NCBI RefSeq assembly: GCF_022788715.1
Contig: NZ_CP085167.1
Location: 1,051,001 to 1,115,000 of the forward strand
Length of the DNA stretch: 64,000 bases
Reading direction: 5' to 3'
Origin: Sulfitobacter sp. DSM 110093
Lineage (GTDB): Bacteria; Pseudomonadota; Alphaproteobacteria; Rhodobacterales; Rhodobacteraceae
Positions 34,593-43,866 of the stretch are shown piece by piece. The position numbers were made by a program, and so were the translations under genes. Below the pieces are notes generated by a model that was not told where the DNA came from, did not search any database, and saw only the letters and a program-made list of their open reading frames with translations. Each line of letters starts with the position of its first letter. Position 1 is the first letter of the stretch.

Positions 34593-37183
34593 GCGGTCTG
34601 GGCAGTCTGTTTTCCGTTCTCATGGTGGGGCATAGCCTGTTTGGCACTGACGGGCCGGATATGCTGCAAGAGACGCTGCGGGCCGGATTGGGGCAGGGCG
34701 AGGTGCGCGCCCAGATCATCAACGGCGCGCCCCTACGTCATAATTGGCAGGAATCGTCCAGCGCCGAAGGCGTTGATGCACGCGTCGTGCTGCCCGAGGG
34801 GCAAACCACGCATCTGATCTTGACCGAGGCGATCCCGCTGGCCAATCACACGCGCTGGTCGGATACCGAAGTTTACGTGCAGTCATTCTTTGACCTTGCT
34901 GCAAATGCCAACCCAGCGGCAAAGGTCTATCTGCAAGAGACGTGGCATTCGCTAAAAAGCGGCAGCGGGGAAACTGTTGAATACGACGACAATGCCCATA
35001 TCCCTTGGCGTGAGCGGTTGGAAAGTGATCTGCCCGTATGGGAAGGGATCGCGGCCTCTGTTGCGGAAGGGCGCAGATCAGACAGCGCAACGATTGAGTT
35101 GATCCCAGCCGGGCAGGCGATGGCACAGCTATACGATGAGATCGCAGCCGACCACGTGCCGGGGCTGACCCAGATCGACGCGCTTTTTGCGGATGACATT
35201 CACCTGAATGATCTTGGCCATTATTTCGTTGCCATGGTGCAATACGCTACGCTGACGGGCAAAGACCCATTGGGGTTACCGAGCGACTTCAACAATCGCT
35301 GGGGCAAGGCATTTGAAACACCCTCGCCCGATCTCGCACGAGAACTTCAGCGTGTGGCATGGGATGCGGTGCGCGCCTATCAAAGCAACGCCGTGATGCC
35401 GGTTCCCCCGGCGTCGCGTCCAGCGGCAGACGACAATGCACAGACCGCGCCGATCACCCCCACGGGGCCACCGGCGACAGCAGAAACTGTGAAAACGCAG
35501 GCCGAAATGCCTGCAGCGCCAGTGCCCAGTGCCCCCTTTGAAATCGTTGCACCCGAGGGTGCTGTCAAAGGCACGCGCGCTATGGGCACCAACCTTGCCA
35601 GTGTCACCGATTGGAGCGTTCAGGCGCCGTTTCTTGATCTGATGAAAACCGCGCGCCCATGGCTTGGCCATATGCCGGGGCGCTTTGGCGGTATGGAATA
35701 TGCGCAATTGGTTGACGGCGGCTACCTCAGTGCAGAGGGCTGGCCGATCAAGATGCCACGGGAATTGGGCAGTATCGGCACGCTGATCCTGACCGATATG
35801 CCAAAGGAGGCCGCATCGCTAGAAGGGCGCTATTTGCTGCGGTTCAGTGGCACAGGCGTGATCGAGGTTGCGGGGCGGGCCAAGAATGTACGCTATGGCA
35901 AGAATGAGGTCCGGTTCGACTATGCACCGGGGCCGGGCAGCGTGGAAATTCGCATTCAGCGGATGCATCGAAGCGACCCGCCGCGCGATATCACCGTGGT
36001 GCGCGAGGATCGGGCCGCCGCCTTTGATGCAGGCGCACGGTTCAACCCGGATTGGACCCAGCATCTGACGGGGATGAAGGTTCTGCGCTTTATGGATTGG
36101 ATGGGCACCAATGACAGCCCCATCGCCACATGGGAAAATCGCCCACGCCCTGAGGATGTGACCTATGCCCTGCGCGGCGTGCCGGTTGAAGTCATGGTGG
36201 CGCTGGCAAATGAGCTAAAGATCGACCCATGGTTCAACATGCCGCATCTGGCAGAAGATGCCTATGTCACCGAATTCTCGACCTATGTATTAGAGACGTT
36301 GGACACAGACCTGACCACCTATGTTGAATTCTCCAATGAGGTTTGGAACTGGCAGTTCGCCCAGACCCGCTGGGCCGATGAAATGGCGCTGGCCCGTTGG
36401 GGAGAAGCCGAAAAGGGCATGCAGTTCTATGGCCTCCGCGCCGCCGAAGTTGCGCGGATTTGGACGGATGTCTTCGGTTGCAGAGCAGACACAGGGTTGC
36501 GCAATGTGATTTCCAGCCAGACGGGGTGGCTGGGATTGGAAACCGAAGTGTTGGACGCACCGCTTTATGTCGCAGAAGAAAAAGGAAACAACCCGCCCGC
36601 GACTGCATTTGATGCCTACGCCATCACCGGATACTTCGGCGGAGTGCTGGGGCTGGAGGATAATGCCGAGATGGTGAATGGCTGGCTTTCCGACAGTCTT
36701 GCCACCGCCCGCGCGAAGGGAGAGGCGCAGGCGCTTAGCGGAGCAGACCTAGAGGCGTATATAGAGACACATCGCTATGACGTGGCCTCGGCCCTCGCGG
36801 CCCAAGACCTGCGCAATGGCGGCGCCAGTGGGCTTGAGAATGATACGTTGGCCGATCTGATCGGCCGTGTTTGGCCCTATCACGCAGCCGTGGCGCGGAC
36901 GCATGACCTTGATTTGGTGATGTATGAGGGCGGCACCCATGTAGTTGGGCTTGGTTCGCAGGTAGACAACGAGGCGTTGACCGACTTCTTTCACCACCTC
37001 AATTACACGCCTGAGATGGGCGCGCTTTATACTGATCTGATGGCCGGTTGGGAGGCCGTCGGCGGGCAATTGTTCACCCATTTCGCCGACGTTTATGCCC
37101 CCACGAAATGGGGGTCTTGGGGCGCGCTGCGCTACCTCTCGGATGACAACCCGCGGTGGGATGCTGTGTCCACATGGCGCTAG
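34589..37183 (+). CDS. Fusion of SGNH-hydrolase-like domain and glycoside-hydrolase-like domain
   Basis: The 864-residue protein has an N-terminal SGNH-like domain (about 1-265: LMVGHSLFGTDGPDML, YLQETWHSL, DDIHLNDLGHYFVAMV) paralogous to the preceding gene. A Pro/Ala/Thr-rich linker follows (about 270-320), then a large domain. That domain has YVEFSNEVWNWQFAQTRW, where Asn-Glu fits the acid/base of clan A glycosidases, and later LVMYEGGTH, where Glu fits the nucleophile. Both are pattern matches, not proof. A glycanase joined to an esterase would suit trimming or editing of the exported polysaccharide. No signal peptide is evident (MSGLGSLFSVLMVG only), which is odd for that job. The 4-base overlap ties it to the upstream gene. 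Confidence 0.75.
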   Translation: MSGLGSLFSVLMVGHSLFGTDGPDMLQETLRAGLGQGEVRAQIINGAPLRHNWQESSSAEGVDARVVLPEGQTTHLILTEAIPLANHTRWSDTEVYVQSFFDLAANANPAAKVYLQETWHSLKSGSGETVEYDDNAHIPWRERLESDLPVWEGIAASVAEGRRSDSATIELIPAGQAMAQLYDEIAADHVPGLTQIDALFADDIHLNDLGHYFVAMVQYATLTGKDPLGLPSDFNNRWGKAFETPSPDLARELQRVAWDAVRAYQSNAVMPVPPASRPAADDNAQTAPITPTGPPATAETVKTQAEMPAAPVPSAPFEIVAPEGAVKGTRAMGTNLASVTDWSVQAPFLDLMKTARPWLGHMPGRFGGMEYAQLVDGGYLSAEGWPIKMPRELGSIGTLILTDMPKEAASLEGRYLLRFSGTGVIEVAGRAKNVRYGKNEVRFDYAPGPGSVEIRIQRMHRSDPPRDITVVREDRAAAFDAGARFNPDWTQHLTGMKVLRFMDWMGTNDSPIATWENRPRPEDVTYALRGVPVEVMVALANELKIDPWFNMPHLAEDAYVTEFSTYVLETLDTDLTTYVEFSNEVWNWQFAQTRWADEMALARWGEAEKGMQFYGLRAAEVARIWTDVFGCRADTGLRNVISSQTGWLGLETEVLDAPLYVAEEKGNNPPATAFDAYAITGYFGGVLGLEDNAEMVNGWLSDSLATARAKGEAQALSGADLEAYIETHRYDVASALAAQDLRNGGASGLENDTLADLIGRVWPYHAAVARTHDLDLVMYEGGTHVVGLGSQVDNEALTDFFHHLNYTPEMGALYTDLMAGWEAVGGQLFTHFADVYAPTKWGSWGALRYLSDDNPRWDAVSTWR

Positions 37184-38028
37184 CGGCTGCGAAATTTTCG
37201 GGGGTCAGCATCCTGATCCCCGCCCATGATGAGGCGGATTGGCTGCCTGCTTGTCTCGATGCGCTCTGCGCATCTGGCCCGGTCTCGGGGCCGGTCGAGG
37301 TGATTGTCGTGGCCAACGGTTGCACTGACGCGACCGCCGAAGTGGCCCGCAGGGAAGCATCGGCTTTCGAAGAGCGGGGCTGGACGTTGCGGGTGCTGGA
37401 ACTGACCGAAGGCAGCAAGCTCAGCGCGTGGAACGCGGGCGAGGCGGCAGCGCGGGGTGACGTCTTGGTTTATCTCGACGCCGATGTTCTGGTCTCCCCG
37501 CCCTTGTTGGGGCAGTTGGCCGAAGCGCTGGTCGACGCTGTGCCGCGCTATGCCAGCGGGGTGCCACGGGTGACTACAATGGGCGATTGGGTAACGCGCC
37601 ACTACACACGTTTTTGGCGCACGACAGGCTTTATGACCCACGGCGTGCCGGGGTTTGGTATCTTTGCGATGAACCGAGCAGGGCGGGCGCGTTGGGGGGA
37701 TTGGCCGGATATCATCTCGGACGATACCTTTGCGCGGCTGAACTTCCGACCTGAAGAACGTATTGCGGTGCCCGCCACATATGATTGGCCGATGATCGAA
37801 GGATTCGCGCCATTGGTGCGTGTGCGGCGGCGGCAGGATGCGGGCGTGGCCGAGGTGGGGCGGCTCTTTCCCGAACTGATGCGGAACGATGATGCGCATG
37901 ATGACATGCGCCCTTTCTGGAAACGCGTGCTCAGCGATCCGTTGGGGGGTATCGTCTTTATCGCCGTGCGTCTGACGATCCACGCCCCGGTCTTTCGTAG
38001 CGCAAATCGCTGGGTGCGGGGGCGTTAA
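37174..38028 (+). CDS. Glycosyltransferase family 2
   Basis: The 284-residue protein has the GT2 pattern ILIPAHDEADWLPACLDALC, VVANGCTDATAEVA, KLSAWNAGEAAARGDVLVYL and the DAD of YLDADVLVS. HGVPGFGIFAMNR and ISDDTFARL (catalytic-base region) follow. It overlaps the preceding fusion gene by ten bases, and its 3' end overlaps the convergent GT4 gene by four. The reading from 37156 is less likely than ATG at 37174. It belongs to the polysaccharide locus; substrate unknown. Confidence 0.87.
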   Translation: MALAAAKFSGVSILIPAHDEADWLPACLDALCASGPVSGPVEVIVVANGCTDATAEVARREASAFEERGWTLRVLELTEGSKLSAWNAGEAAARGDVLVYLDADVLVSPPLLGQLAEALVDAVPRYASGVPRVTTMGDWVTRHYTRFWRTTGFMTHGVPGFGIFAMNRAGRARWGDWPDIISDDTFARLNFRPEERIAVPATYDWPMIEGFAPLVRVRRRQDAGVAEVGRLFPELMRNDDAHDDMRPFWKRVLSDPLGGIVFIAVRLTIHAPVFRSANRWVRGR

Positions 38029-39230
38029 CGGGCGACATCCTGCATGAATTCGGCCAATTTGGCGGCCTCGCGGGTGACGTCATGGCGTGCGAAAACACGC
38101 GTGCGGGCCTTTGCCCCCATGCCATCTAATGCCGCTAAGGGTGCGTCATGTAGCGTTGCCATCGCCTCGGCCAAAGCGGTGACATCACCGGCGGGCACAA
38201 GCCAACCGGTTTCGCCGGGCTGCACCAACTCCGGTGTGCCTGCGATATAGGTGGCGATCACCGGACGAGCGGCCGCCATGGCCTCCATCACCACCATGGG
38301 CAATCCTTCGGCAAAGCTGGGCATGACCAACGCATGGGCGGCGGCGAGTTCGGAGGTGACGCGGGCTTCATCAACCCAGCCGGCCAGTGTGACGCGGTCT
38401 GCTAGGCCATGGTGGGCAATCTCGGCCTCAATCGCGCGGCGCAATTCGCCGTCACCAATCAGCGTCAGATGCAGATCAGGATGGCTGTCACGCAGCTGCG
38501 CCATCGCGTTGATCAGGGCGATCTGGCCCTTTTGCTCAACGAAACGACCGATGGAGACCAAGCGGCGTTCGCCAACGGGTAGGGGCGCAGGGGTGGGGAA
38601 ATTGGCAGGCTCAATTCCGCAATGCACCACTTTGATGCGCGGCCAATCGGCAGGATCGGCCCAGCGGCAAAGTTGGCTGCGCCCGAATTGGCTGATCGCT
38701 ACTGCAAAGGCCGCATGGTGAATTTTCGTGCCAAGGGACAGCGCGCGAGGGCTGTCGAATTCTTCGGGGCCATGGGTTGTGAAACTATAGCGCGGCCCGC
38801 CCAAACTGTGGCAGAGCATTGCGACCATGGTGGCATTGGTGCCGAAATGCGCGTGCAGATGTTCTACGCCGCTGTCCTCCAACTGATCGTGCAGGTAGCA
38901 AGCTTCGGCGAGATAGATGAGATGCCGAAAAAGCCCCGTCTCGGCCTGGCGCGCGGCCGATCGGACATCCCGTAGTGCCTTAATGAATTGCGCGGGCGAC
39001 CTGAGCAAACTGCGCAGACTGGCAGCGGCAAGCGCCGCGCCACCGGCGGCCAAGACATAATGCGTGCGTGCATGCTCGGCCTTGTCTTGCGCATCAATCA
39101 GCGGCACATCTGGGCCGCGCATGGCGAAACGCAAGACCTCATGGCCCGCCGCCTCCAACGCCGCGATCTCGCGTCGGATGAAGGAATGCGAGGGCTGCGG
39201 GTAGGTGTTGAGAGTATAGGCAATCTTCAC
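38025..39230 (-). CDS. Glycosyltransferase family 4
   Basis: The 401-residue protein is a GT-B enzyme. Its N-terminal domain begins MKIAYTLNTYPQPSHSFIRR and includes HLHAHFGTNATMVAM. The C-terminal GT1-like donor domain has LVSIGRFVEQKGQIALINAM, LTLIGDGEL, VTLAGWV and the EX7E-like stretch MPSFAEGLPMVVMEAMAA. It is a retaining transferase that uses a nucleotide sugar. It runs opposite to its neighbours and ends tail to tail with the GT2 gene, four bases overlapping. Confidence 0.92.
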   Translation of the reverse strand: MKIAYTLNTYPQPSHSFIRREIAALEAAGHEVLRFAMRGPDVPLIDAQDKAEHARTHYVLAAGGAALAAASLRSLLRSPAQFIKALRDVRSAARQAETGLFRHLIYLAEACYLHDQLEDSGVEHLHAHFGTNATMVAMLCHSLGGPRYSFTTHGPEEFDSPRALSLGTKIHHAAFAVAISQFGRSQLCRWADPADWPRIKVVHCGIEPANFPTPAPLPVGERRLVSIGRFVEQKGQIALINAMAQLRDSHPDLHLTLIGDGELRRAIEAEIAHHGLADRVTLAGWVDEARVTSELAAAHALVMPSFAEGLPMVVMEAMAAARPVIATYIAGTPELVQPGETGWLVPAGDVTALAEAMATLHDAPLAALDGMGAKARTRVFARHDVTREAAKLAEFMQDVAR

Positions 39231-39347
39231 GGGGGCGCGGGCCTTGGGCTGGGGGCGATAATCATTGTTACCCGCCTGCTTGCCACTGGCACAAGGGCGG
39301 GCAAGCCTTTAGTCTTTCGGAAAGAATTGGCAGAGGCGCGATATCGG

Positions 39348-40700
39348 GTGTTTTCAAAGGTTTCCCAAGCGGTGACAGGCAATCGCCTGATGGCCCGCGC
39401 CCTGCGTTCAACGTCTTGGATTGTGCTGGGCTATGGTGGTGCCCAAGCGATCCGGCTGGCGTCAAACCTGATCCTGACGCGCCTCCTGTTCCCCGAAGCC
39501 TTTGGGCTTATGGCCTTGATACAGGTGGTGATCGTCGGACTGACTCTGTTCTCGGATGTGGGCATCGGACCGTCGATCGCCCAAAGCAAACGGGGCGATG
39601 ACCGGGATTTTCTAAACACTGCGTGGACGATCCAAGCAATCCGGGGGCTTTGCCTATGGCTTGCGGCCTGCGCGCTCACATGGCCTGTGGCGGAGTTCTA
39701 TGGCGAACCATCGCTGCTGGTCTATCTACCCATCGCGGCGCTAAGCCTTGTGATCGCCGGGTTCAATCCCACACGGATTGAGACCGCGCATCGGCACTTG
39801 CAGATGGGGCGGCTGACGCTATTGGATCTGGCGTCGCAGGTCATTGGAATCATTGTGATGATCATCGGTGCGGTGATCTATCAATCTGTGGCAGCGCTGG
39901 TCGTGGGCGGCGTGGTGGGCGCGCTGGCGAAACTGGCGCTGACCCATGCGTTTTTGCCGGGGCCGGGCAACCAATTCCGCTGGGAGCGACCGGCGGTGCA
40001 AGAACTGGTGCATTTCGGCAAGTGGATTTTCCTATCCACGATGTTTTGGTTCTTTGCCAGCCAAGGTGACAAGGCGATCTTGGGTAAGTTCCTCTCGCTC
40101 GAAGGGCTCGGAATTTATAATATCGGCTATTTCCTTGCCAGTTTCCCGCTCATGCTGGGGCAGAATGTGACCGCCCGGGTGATGATCCCGATTTACCGCG
40201 AGGCGGGGGGCGGCGATCAGCCAAAGCTGCGACGGATGCGCTATGGGTTGAGCGGCGGACTGCTGACGTTGCTGGCGGTAATGGCACTGGCGGGGCCGTG
40301 GCTTGTGTCGGTTCTTTATGACCCACGGTATCTGCAAAGCGGGGCTATTCTGGTGATGCTGTCGCTTGCCTTGATGCCACAGGTGATCGGGATGACCTAC
40401 GATCAAGCCGCGCTGGCCGCAGGGGATTCGCGGCGTTTTTTCATCTCTTCCGCGTCTCGTGCCAGCGTGCAAATCGGTATGTTGCTGGCGGGCGTGATCT
40501 ATGCCGGGCTGCCCGGCGCGCTGATTGGTCTGGGCGTGGCGATGCTGCTTTCACATCTCGTGCTGATCTGGTTGGCGCGGGCGCATGGTGTTTGGGATGC
40601 GCGCCATGATCTGACATTTGCCTTGCTGGGGCTAGGGCTCGGCGCTTTGGCAGTTTGGCTGCACTGGGATCGGGTGCTGGGTCTTAGCGCCACGGTCTAG
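39348..40700 (+). CDS. Wzx-like polysaccharide flippase
   Basis: The 450-residue protein has about 12 membrane helices and the pattern RLASNLILTRLLFPEAFGLM near its start, typical of the Wzx/MOP group that flips lipid-linked repeat units across the inner membrane. Later LSLEGLGIYNIGYFLASFPL is also family-like. With the Wzy-like polymerase and Wzz-like protein it makes a complete Wzx/Wzy pathway. Start: GTG at 39348 gives a short amphipathic N-terminus before the first helix; ATG at 39390 is also possible. A longer reading to 38988 runs through the divergent GT4 gene and is rejected. Confidence 0.82.
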   Translation: MFSKVSQAVTGNRLMARALRSTSWIVLGYGGAQAIRLASNLILTRLLFPEAFGLMALIQVVIVGLTLFSDVGIGPSIAQSKRGDDRDFLNTAWTIQAIRGLCLWLAACALTWPVAEFYGEPSLLVYLPIAALSLVIAGFNPTRIETAHRHLQMGRLTLLDLASQVIGIIVMIIGAVIYQSVAALVVGGVVGALAKLALTHAFLPGPGNQFRWERPAVQELVHFGKWIFLSTMFWFFASQGDKAILGKFLSLEGLGIYNIGYFLASFPLMLGQNVTARVMIPIYREAGGGDQPKLRRMRYGLSGGLLTLLAVMALAGPWLVSVLYDPRYLQSGAILVMLSLALMPQVIGMTYDQAALAAGDSRRFFISSASRASVQIGMLLAGVIYAGLPGALIGLGVAMLLSHLVLIWLARAHGVWDARHDLTFALLGLGLGALAVWLHWDRVLGLSATV

Positions 40701-40708
40701 CGAAACGC

Positions 40709-42010
40709 TTAGCCCTTTTGCTGACGCGCCAATCGTGCGGCGCGACCTTGTTTGCCAGCGTTCAGCCGTTCCTGCCAGACCTTCCCCAAGGTGCGGCGCC
40801 TTTCATGCGGGCTGAGGTCGGGGATCGACACCACAGGGATCAAGCCCGTTTCGCGGGTCATTTGGCGGGCCGAACGGATCACTGGGCGGCGCAATTCGAG
40901 CAGGAAGGCCACGAACAGACCTAGCATAATGCTGGCGAGGCCGCCGATGATGGCAAGCTTTTTGCGGCTGGCCGAGACTGGATATTCGGGCAGTTCGGCC
41001 TGCTCAAGCGTGATCAGTTTTTCGCCGCGCTGATCGGTTTCGAGCGAGAAGCCGACTTCGGCCTCATTGCGCCGGGCTGTGATTACTTCCAACTGGTTTT
41101 GCAATTGGGTCATGCGGCGCTCAAACCGGGCCAATTCACGCTCAACCTCTGGCGAGGTTTGCAGGCTTGCGGTCAGTGTCTCGCGCTGTTCTTGTAGCAG
41201 ATCACGCTGTGTTGTGAGGCTTTCCATCGTGGCATCCAGCTCAGCCTGTTCGCGGGCGATGGTGGCGGCGCGGGCGTCGGGGTTCACCCGGTCACGGGCC
41301 AGCCGCGTCGCGATGATCTCACGATCAAGCTCTAGGATCGCGTCATTCAAGCTGCTGATCTCGCCGCGGCGAAATTCTAGACTGCCTTCGAGGGAAAGAT
41401 CATTATCGGCGCGGTAGTTGGCCAATTCAGCCTCAAGCGTAGAAATATCGCGGATCAAATTTTGCTCTTGGCGCTGGAAGAACTCCAAGGTTTCGAGGGT
41501 CTGGCTTTGACGCTGTGCGGCAGACATCTGGCGGGTGCGGTCGGCAAATTCGCGGGCCACGGCCTGCGCATCGGCTGGGTTGCCCATCTCGGCGGTGAAG
41601 GTCATCACAGAGATGGTGCCATCATCGGCAAAGCCCTCACGCGGGGCTGCGACCCCTGTAATTGTGACGGAACGGCGCAGCAGATCGACTTTTTCTGACA
41701 TCCGCAGCGCGGTCAGGTCTTCATAGAGGCCAAATCTTTGAATGATGTCGACAAGCGTTCCGCGTGCCATCAACTGCTGTTCGATCAATTGCAGGCGACG
41801 GGCTGACGACCCTTCGACGGTAGAAGGGGCAAGATCATTGGCGATCTTGGGCTGTTCAATCTGAATGACTTCGGAAGATTGATAAACATGGGCGATCGAC
41901 AGCGCCCAAAATACCGAAGCGACACAGCCCAAAAGCGTGACCAGAATAATAACGCCCGCGCGGCGGCGCAGCATGTCGATGATGTCATCGAATGTATAGA
42001 TCGGTCCCAT
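40709..42010 (-). CDS. Wzz/GumC-family chain-length determinant
   Basis: The 433-residue protein has the Wzz layout: an N-terminal membrane helix (VIILVTLLGCVASVFWAL, about 19-36), a long periplasmic coiled-coil part (about 150-330, rich in Glu, Arg and Gln), and a second helix (LAIIGGLASIMLGLFVAFLL, about 350-369). The motif EYPVSASRKK just before the second helix is the usual Pro-rich block. It controls the length of the exported polysaccharide and normally works with a BY-kinase, here the gene just upstream at 42125-43024. The C-terminal tail after residue 375 is basic and cytoplasmic. Confidence 0.9.
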   Translation of the reverse strand: MGPIYTFDDIIDMLRRRAGVIILVTLLGCVASVFWALSIAHVYQSSEVIQIEQPKIANDLAPSTVEGSSARRLQLIEQQLMARGTLVDIIQRFGLYEDLTALRMSEKVDLLRRSVTITGVAAPREGFADDGTISVMTFTAEMGNPADAQAVAREFADRTRQMSAAQRQSQTLETLEFFQRQEQNLIRDISTLEAELANYRADNDLSLEGSLEFRRGEISSLNDAILELDREIIATRLARDRVNPDARAATIAREQAELDATMESLTTQRDLLQEQRETLTASLQTSPEVERELARFERRMTQLQNQLEVITARRNEAEVGFSLETDQRGEKLITLEQAELPEYPVSASRKKLAIIGGLASIMLGLFVAFLLELRRPVIRSARQMTRETGLIPVVSIPDLSPHERRRTLGKVWQERLNAGKQGRAARLARQQKG

Positions 42011-42124
42011 GTGCCTCTCTCAAACCTGCTTTGGCCCCCAATCCATTGCTTGGCGGGGTTTCCCTGCCTAGACCAGAAGACTTGGGCGATAATAGGGCGC
42101 TAACAGGCGCAAAGACAGGGGGTG

Positions 42125-43024
42125 TCAGGCATATTTCGGCAGGCTTGAAGATCGGGCACGGTTCAGGACGATGCCCAAAAGCGGCACCTGACCTTCAAGC
42201 ATACGTTCACATTCACGCAGATGCCGCGCCATGGTCTGACTGCCGTCAGAGACCAACAAAACCCCGTCAAGCTGGGGCAAGAAGGCCGACAGGTCGTCAT
42301 GCTCCAACATAGGCGGCATGTCATATAGGACGATCTCTGGCTGGAGCGTCGCGCGCATCCGCAGCAAGGTTTCGGCCGTTGCGCTGTCTTGAAGGATTTC
42401 GGCGGCGTTCACCTCGGCTTGGTCATTCAGACCAAGCGCCAACGTATCGCTTACACGAACCATCTGCTGGCCCAGACTGGTCCGACCGGCCAAAAGGTCG
42501 CTCATTGCACCGGGGGCGTCAGTGTCAAACGCGCGGGCCAGACCGGGATTGCGCATATTCATATCCATCAGGACAGTCCGTGATCCCGGCACTCGGGACA
42601 GGCTCAGCGCCAGATTTGTGGCCGAGAAAGTATTGCCGCAACCCGATGTGGGCGCGGTGACGGCGATGTTTACCCAGCCATGTTCCAATATCGTCTGACG
42701 CAGTCGCGTGCGCAGCAGATCAAAGGCCCGTGCGGCTGCGCTGTTGCGGTGATCATCGACCAGCGGCATGTCCCCACCGGGGCCGGGCGTTGCGATGGGC
42801 AGGTCTTGCCAACGTGGGGCGCGGTCATCGCTGACGTATTGCGTGATCGTAGGGGCGGCGACGGGCAGAGGCTCTTCGAAGGACAGATCGCCGTCGATCT
42901 CGTCCTCATTATCGATCACTGTACGGCGCGGGCGGATGCTGTGCCGCATCCCCGGGCCGCCAAAGGTCGCCAAAACATCGCTGTTGTCCGCCCCGAGGGC
43001 GTCAGATGCGTAAAGATCCTTCAT
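42125..43024 (-). CDS. CpsD/CapB-like BY-kinase homologue with altered P-loop
   Basis: The 299-residue protein matches the cytoplasmic ATPase half of bacterial tyrosine kinases that pair with Wzz proteins. Motifs: Walker A region APTSGCGNTFSATN, with Asn131 (codon AAT) where the P-loop Lys is expected; Walker A' MDMNMRNPG, with Asn in place of the second Asp; and Walker B VLYDMPPM. The usual C-terminal Tyr cluster is reduced to a single Tyr in LPKYA. It may bind the Wzz partner without normal kinase activity, acting as a regulatory pseudo-kinase (inference). Start: AAGGG six bases before ATG 43024; the ATG at 43051 has no ribosome site. Confidence 0.82.
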   Translation of the reverse strand: MKDLYASDALGADNSDVLATFGGPGMRHSIRPRRTVIDNEDEIDGDLSFEEPLPVAAPTITQYVSDDRAPRWQDLPIATPGPGGDMPLVDDHRNSAAARAFDLLRTRLRQTILEHGWVNIAVTAPTSGCGNTFSATNLALSLSRVPGSRTVLMDMNMRNPGLARAFDTDAPGAMSDLLAGRTSLGQQMVRVSDTLALGLNDQAEVNAAEILQDSATAETLLRMRATLQPEIVLYDMPPMLEHDDLSAFLPQLDGVLLVSDGSQTMARHLRECERMLEGQVPLLGIVLNRARSSSLPKYA

Positions 43025-43095
43025 CTTATTCCCTTTCGATTTTCTAAACATGAGGTGGACAATTTCCGATTGTTAGCAGGCGTGGTCAGCATCGC

Positions 43096-43866
43096 TCAGC
43101 ACCCCGTCCGACGCAAGACGACCCCGACAGTTTTGATCAGAATGGTCAGATCCATCGGTAGAGAGATGTTGCGACGGTAGGCGCCATCTACTTCATTGCG
43201 GTAGGTAAAGCGGCTGTTGTTGCGCGCAGAGACCTGCCAAAGTCCGGTAATGCCGGGGCGCAGAGCAAAGTAGGATTTCGGGTCGCCGTACATTTCAAGT
43301 TGTTCCGGCATCATTGGGCGCGGGCCGATCAAGCTCATGTCGCCAATCAGCACGTTCCAAATCTGAGGCAGCTCATCGATGGATGTGGCCCGCAAGAAGT
43401 TGCCAACCCGCGTGATGCGCGGATCGTTCTTCAGCTTTTGCATCTCATCCCATTCCGCACGCATGGCCGGATTTGCGGCAAGATAGCTTTCCAATACCGC
43501 ATCGGCATCACGCACCATGGTGCGCAGTTTGAGGATGGAAAAGCGTTTCCCGCTACGGCCCAGCCGCGGCTGCGTGTAAAAGGGTTGGCCGCTCTCGATC
43601 CACAGCGCTAGCGCGCAAAGGGCAATGATCGGCAACGCGATAGGCAGGGCAGCAAGGATCAGCAGTTTGTCGAGAACCGGTTTGGCGTAGCGGCCATAAA
43701 GACCCTTGGGGCGCAGGCAGAATGAGGCCAATTCACGCGATGCCTGCAAAACGGCAGCGCCCGCAGCGTTAGGTGCGCGGTCCATCTGGCGGCCCAGCAC
43801 CGGAGCTCCGGCAGTGATTTCCATCAGGCCAAAAGCGTGTCTGTCGGCGTTAAAGTACTTCATCAA
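43096..43866 (-). CDS. ExoY/WcaJ-type priming sugar transferase
   Basis: The 256-residue protein is a bacterial sugar transferase that moves a sugar-1-phosphate (often Gal or Glc) to undecaprenyl phosphate, the first step of Wzx/Wzy polysaccharide synthesis. It has a single helix near residues 67-90 ([20 protein letters not shown]) and the conserved C-terminal block KLRTM, then [20 protein letters not shown] and [10 protein letters not shown], and [12 protein letters not shown]. The first 60 residues are a variable leader, as in short ExoY-like enzymes. It heads a leftward unit with the CpsD-like and Wzz-like genes. Confidence 0.92.
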   Translation of the reverse strand: MMKYFNADRHAFGLMEITAGAPVLGRQMDRAPNAAGAAVLQASRELASFCLRPKGLYGRYAKPVLDKLLILAALPIALPIIALCALALWIESGQPFYTQPRLGRSGKRFSILKLRTMVRDADAVLESYLAANPAMRAEWDEMQKLKNDPRITRVGNFLRATSIDELPQIWNVLIGDMSLIGPRPMMPEQLEMYGDPKSYFALRPGITGLWQVSARNNSRFTYRNEVDGAYRRNISLPMDLTILIKTVGVVLRRTGC

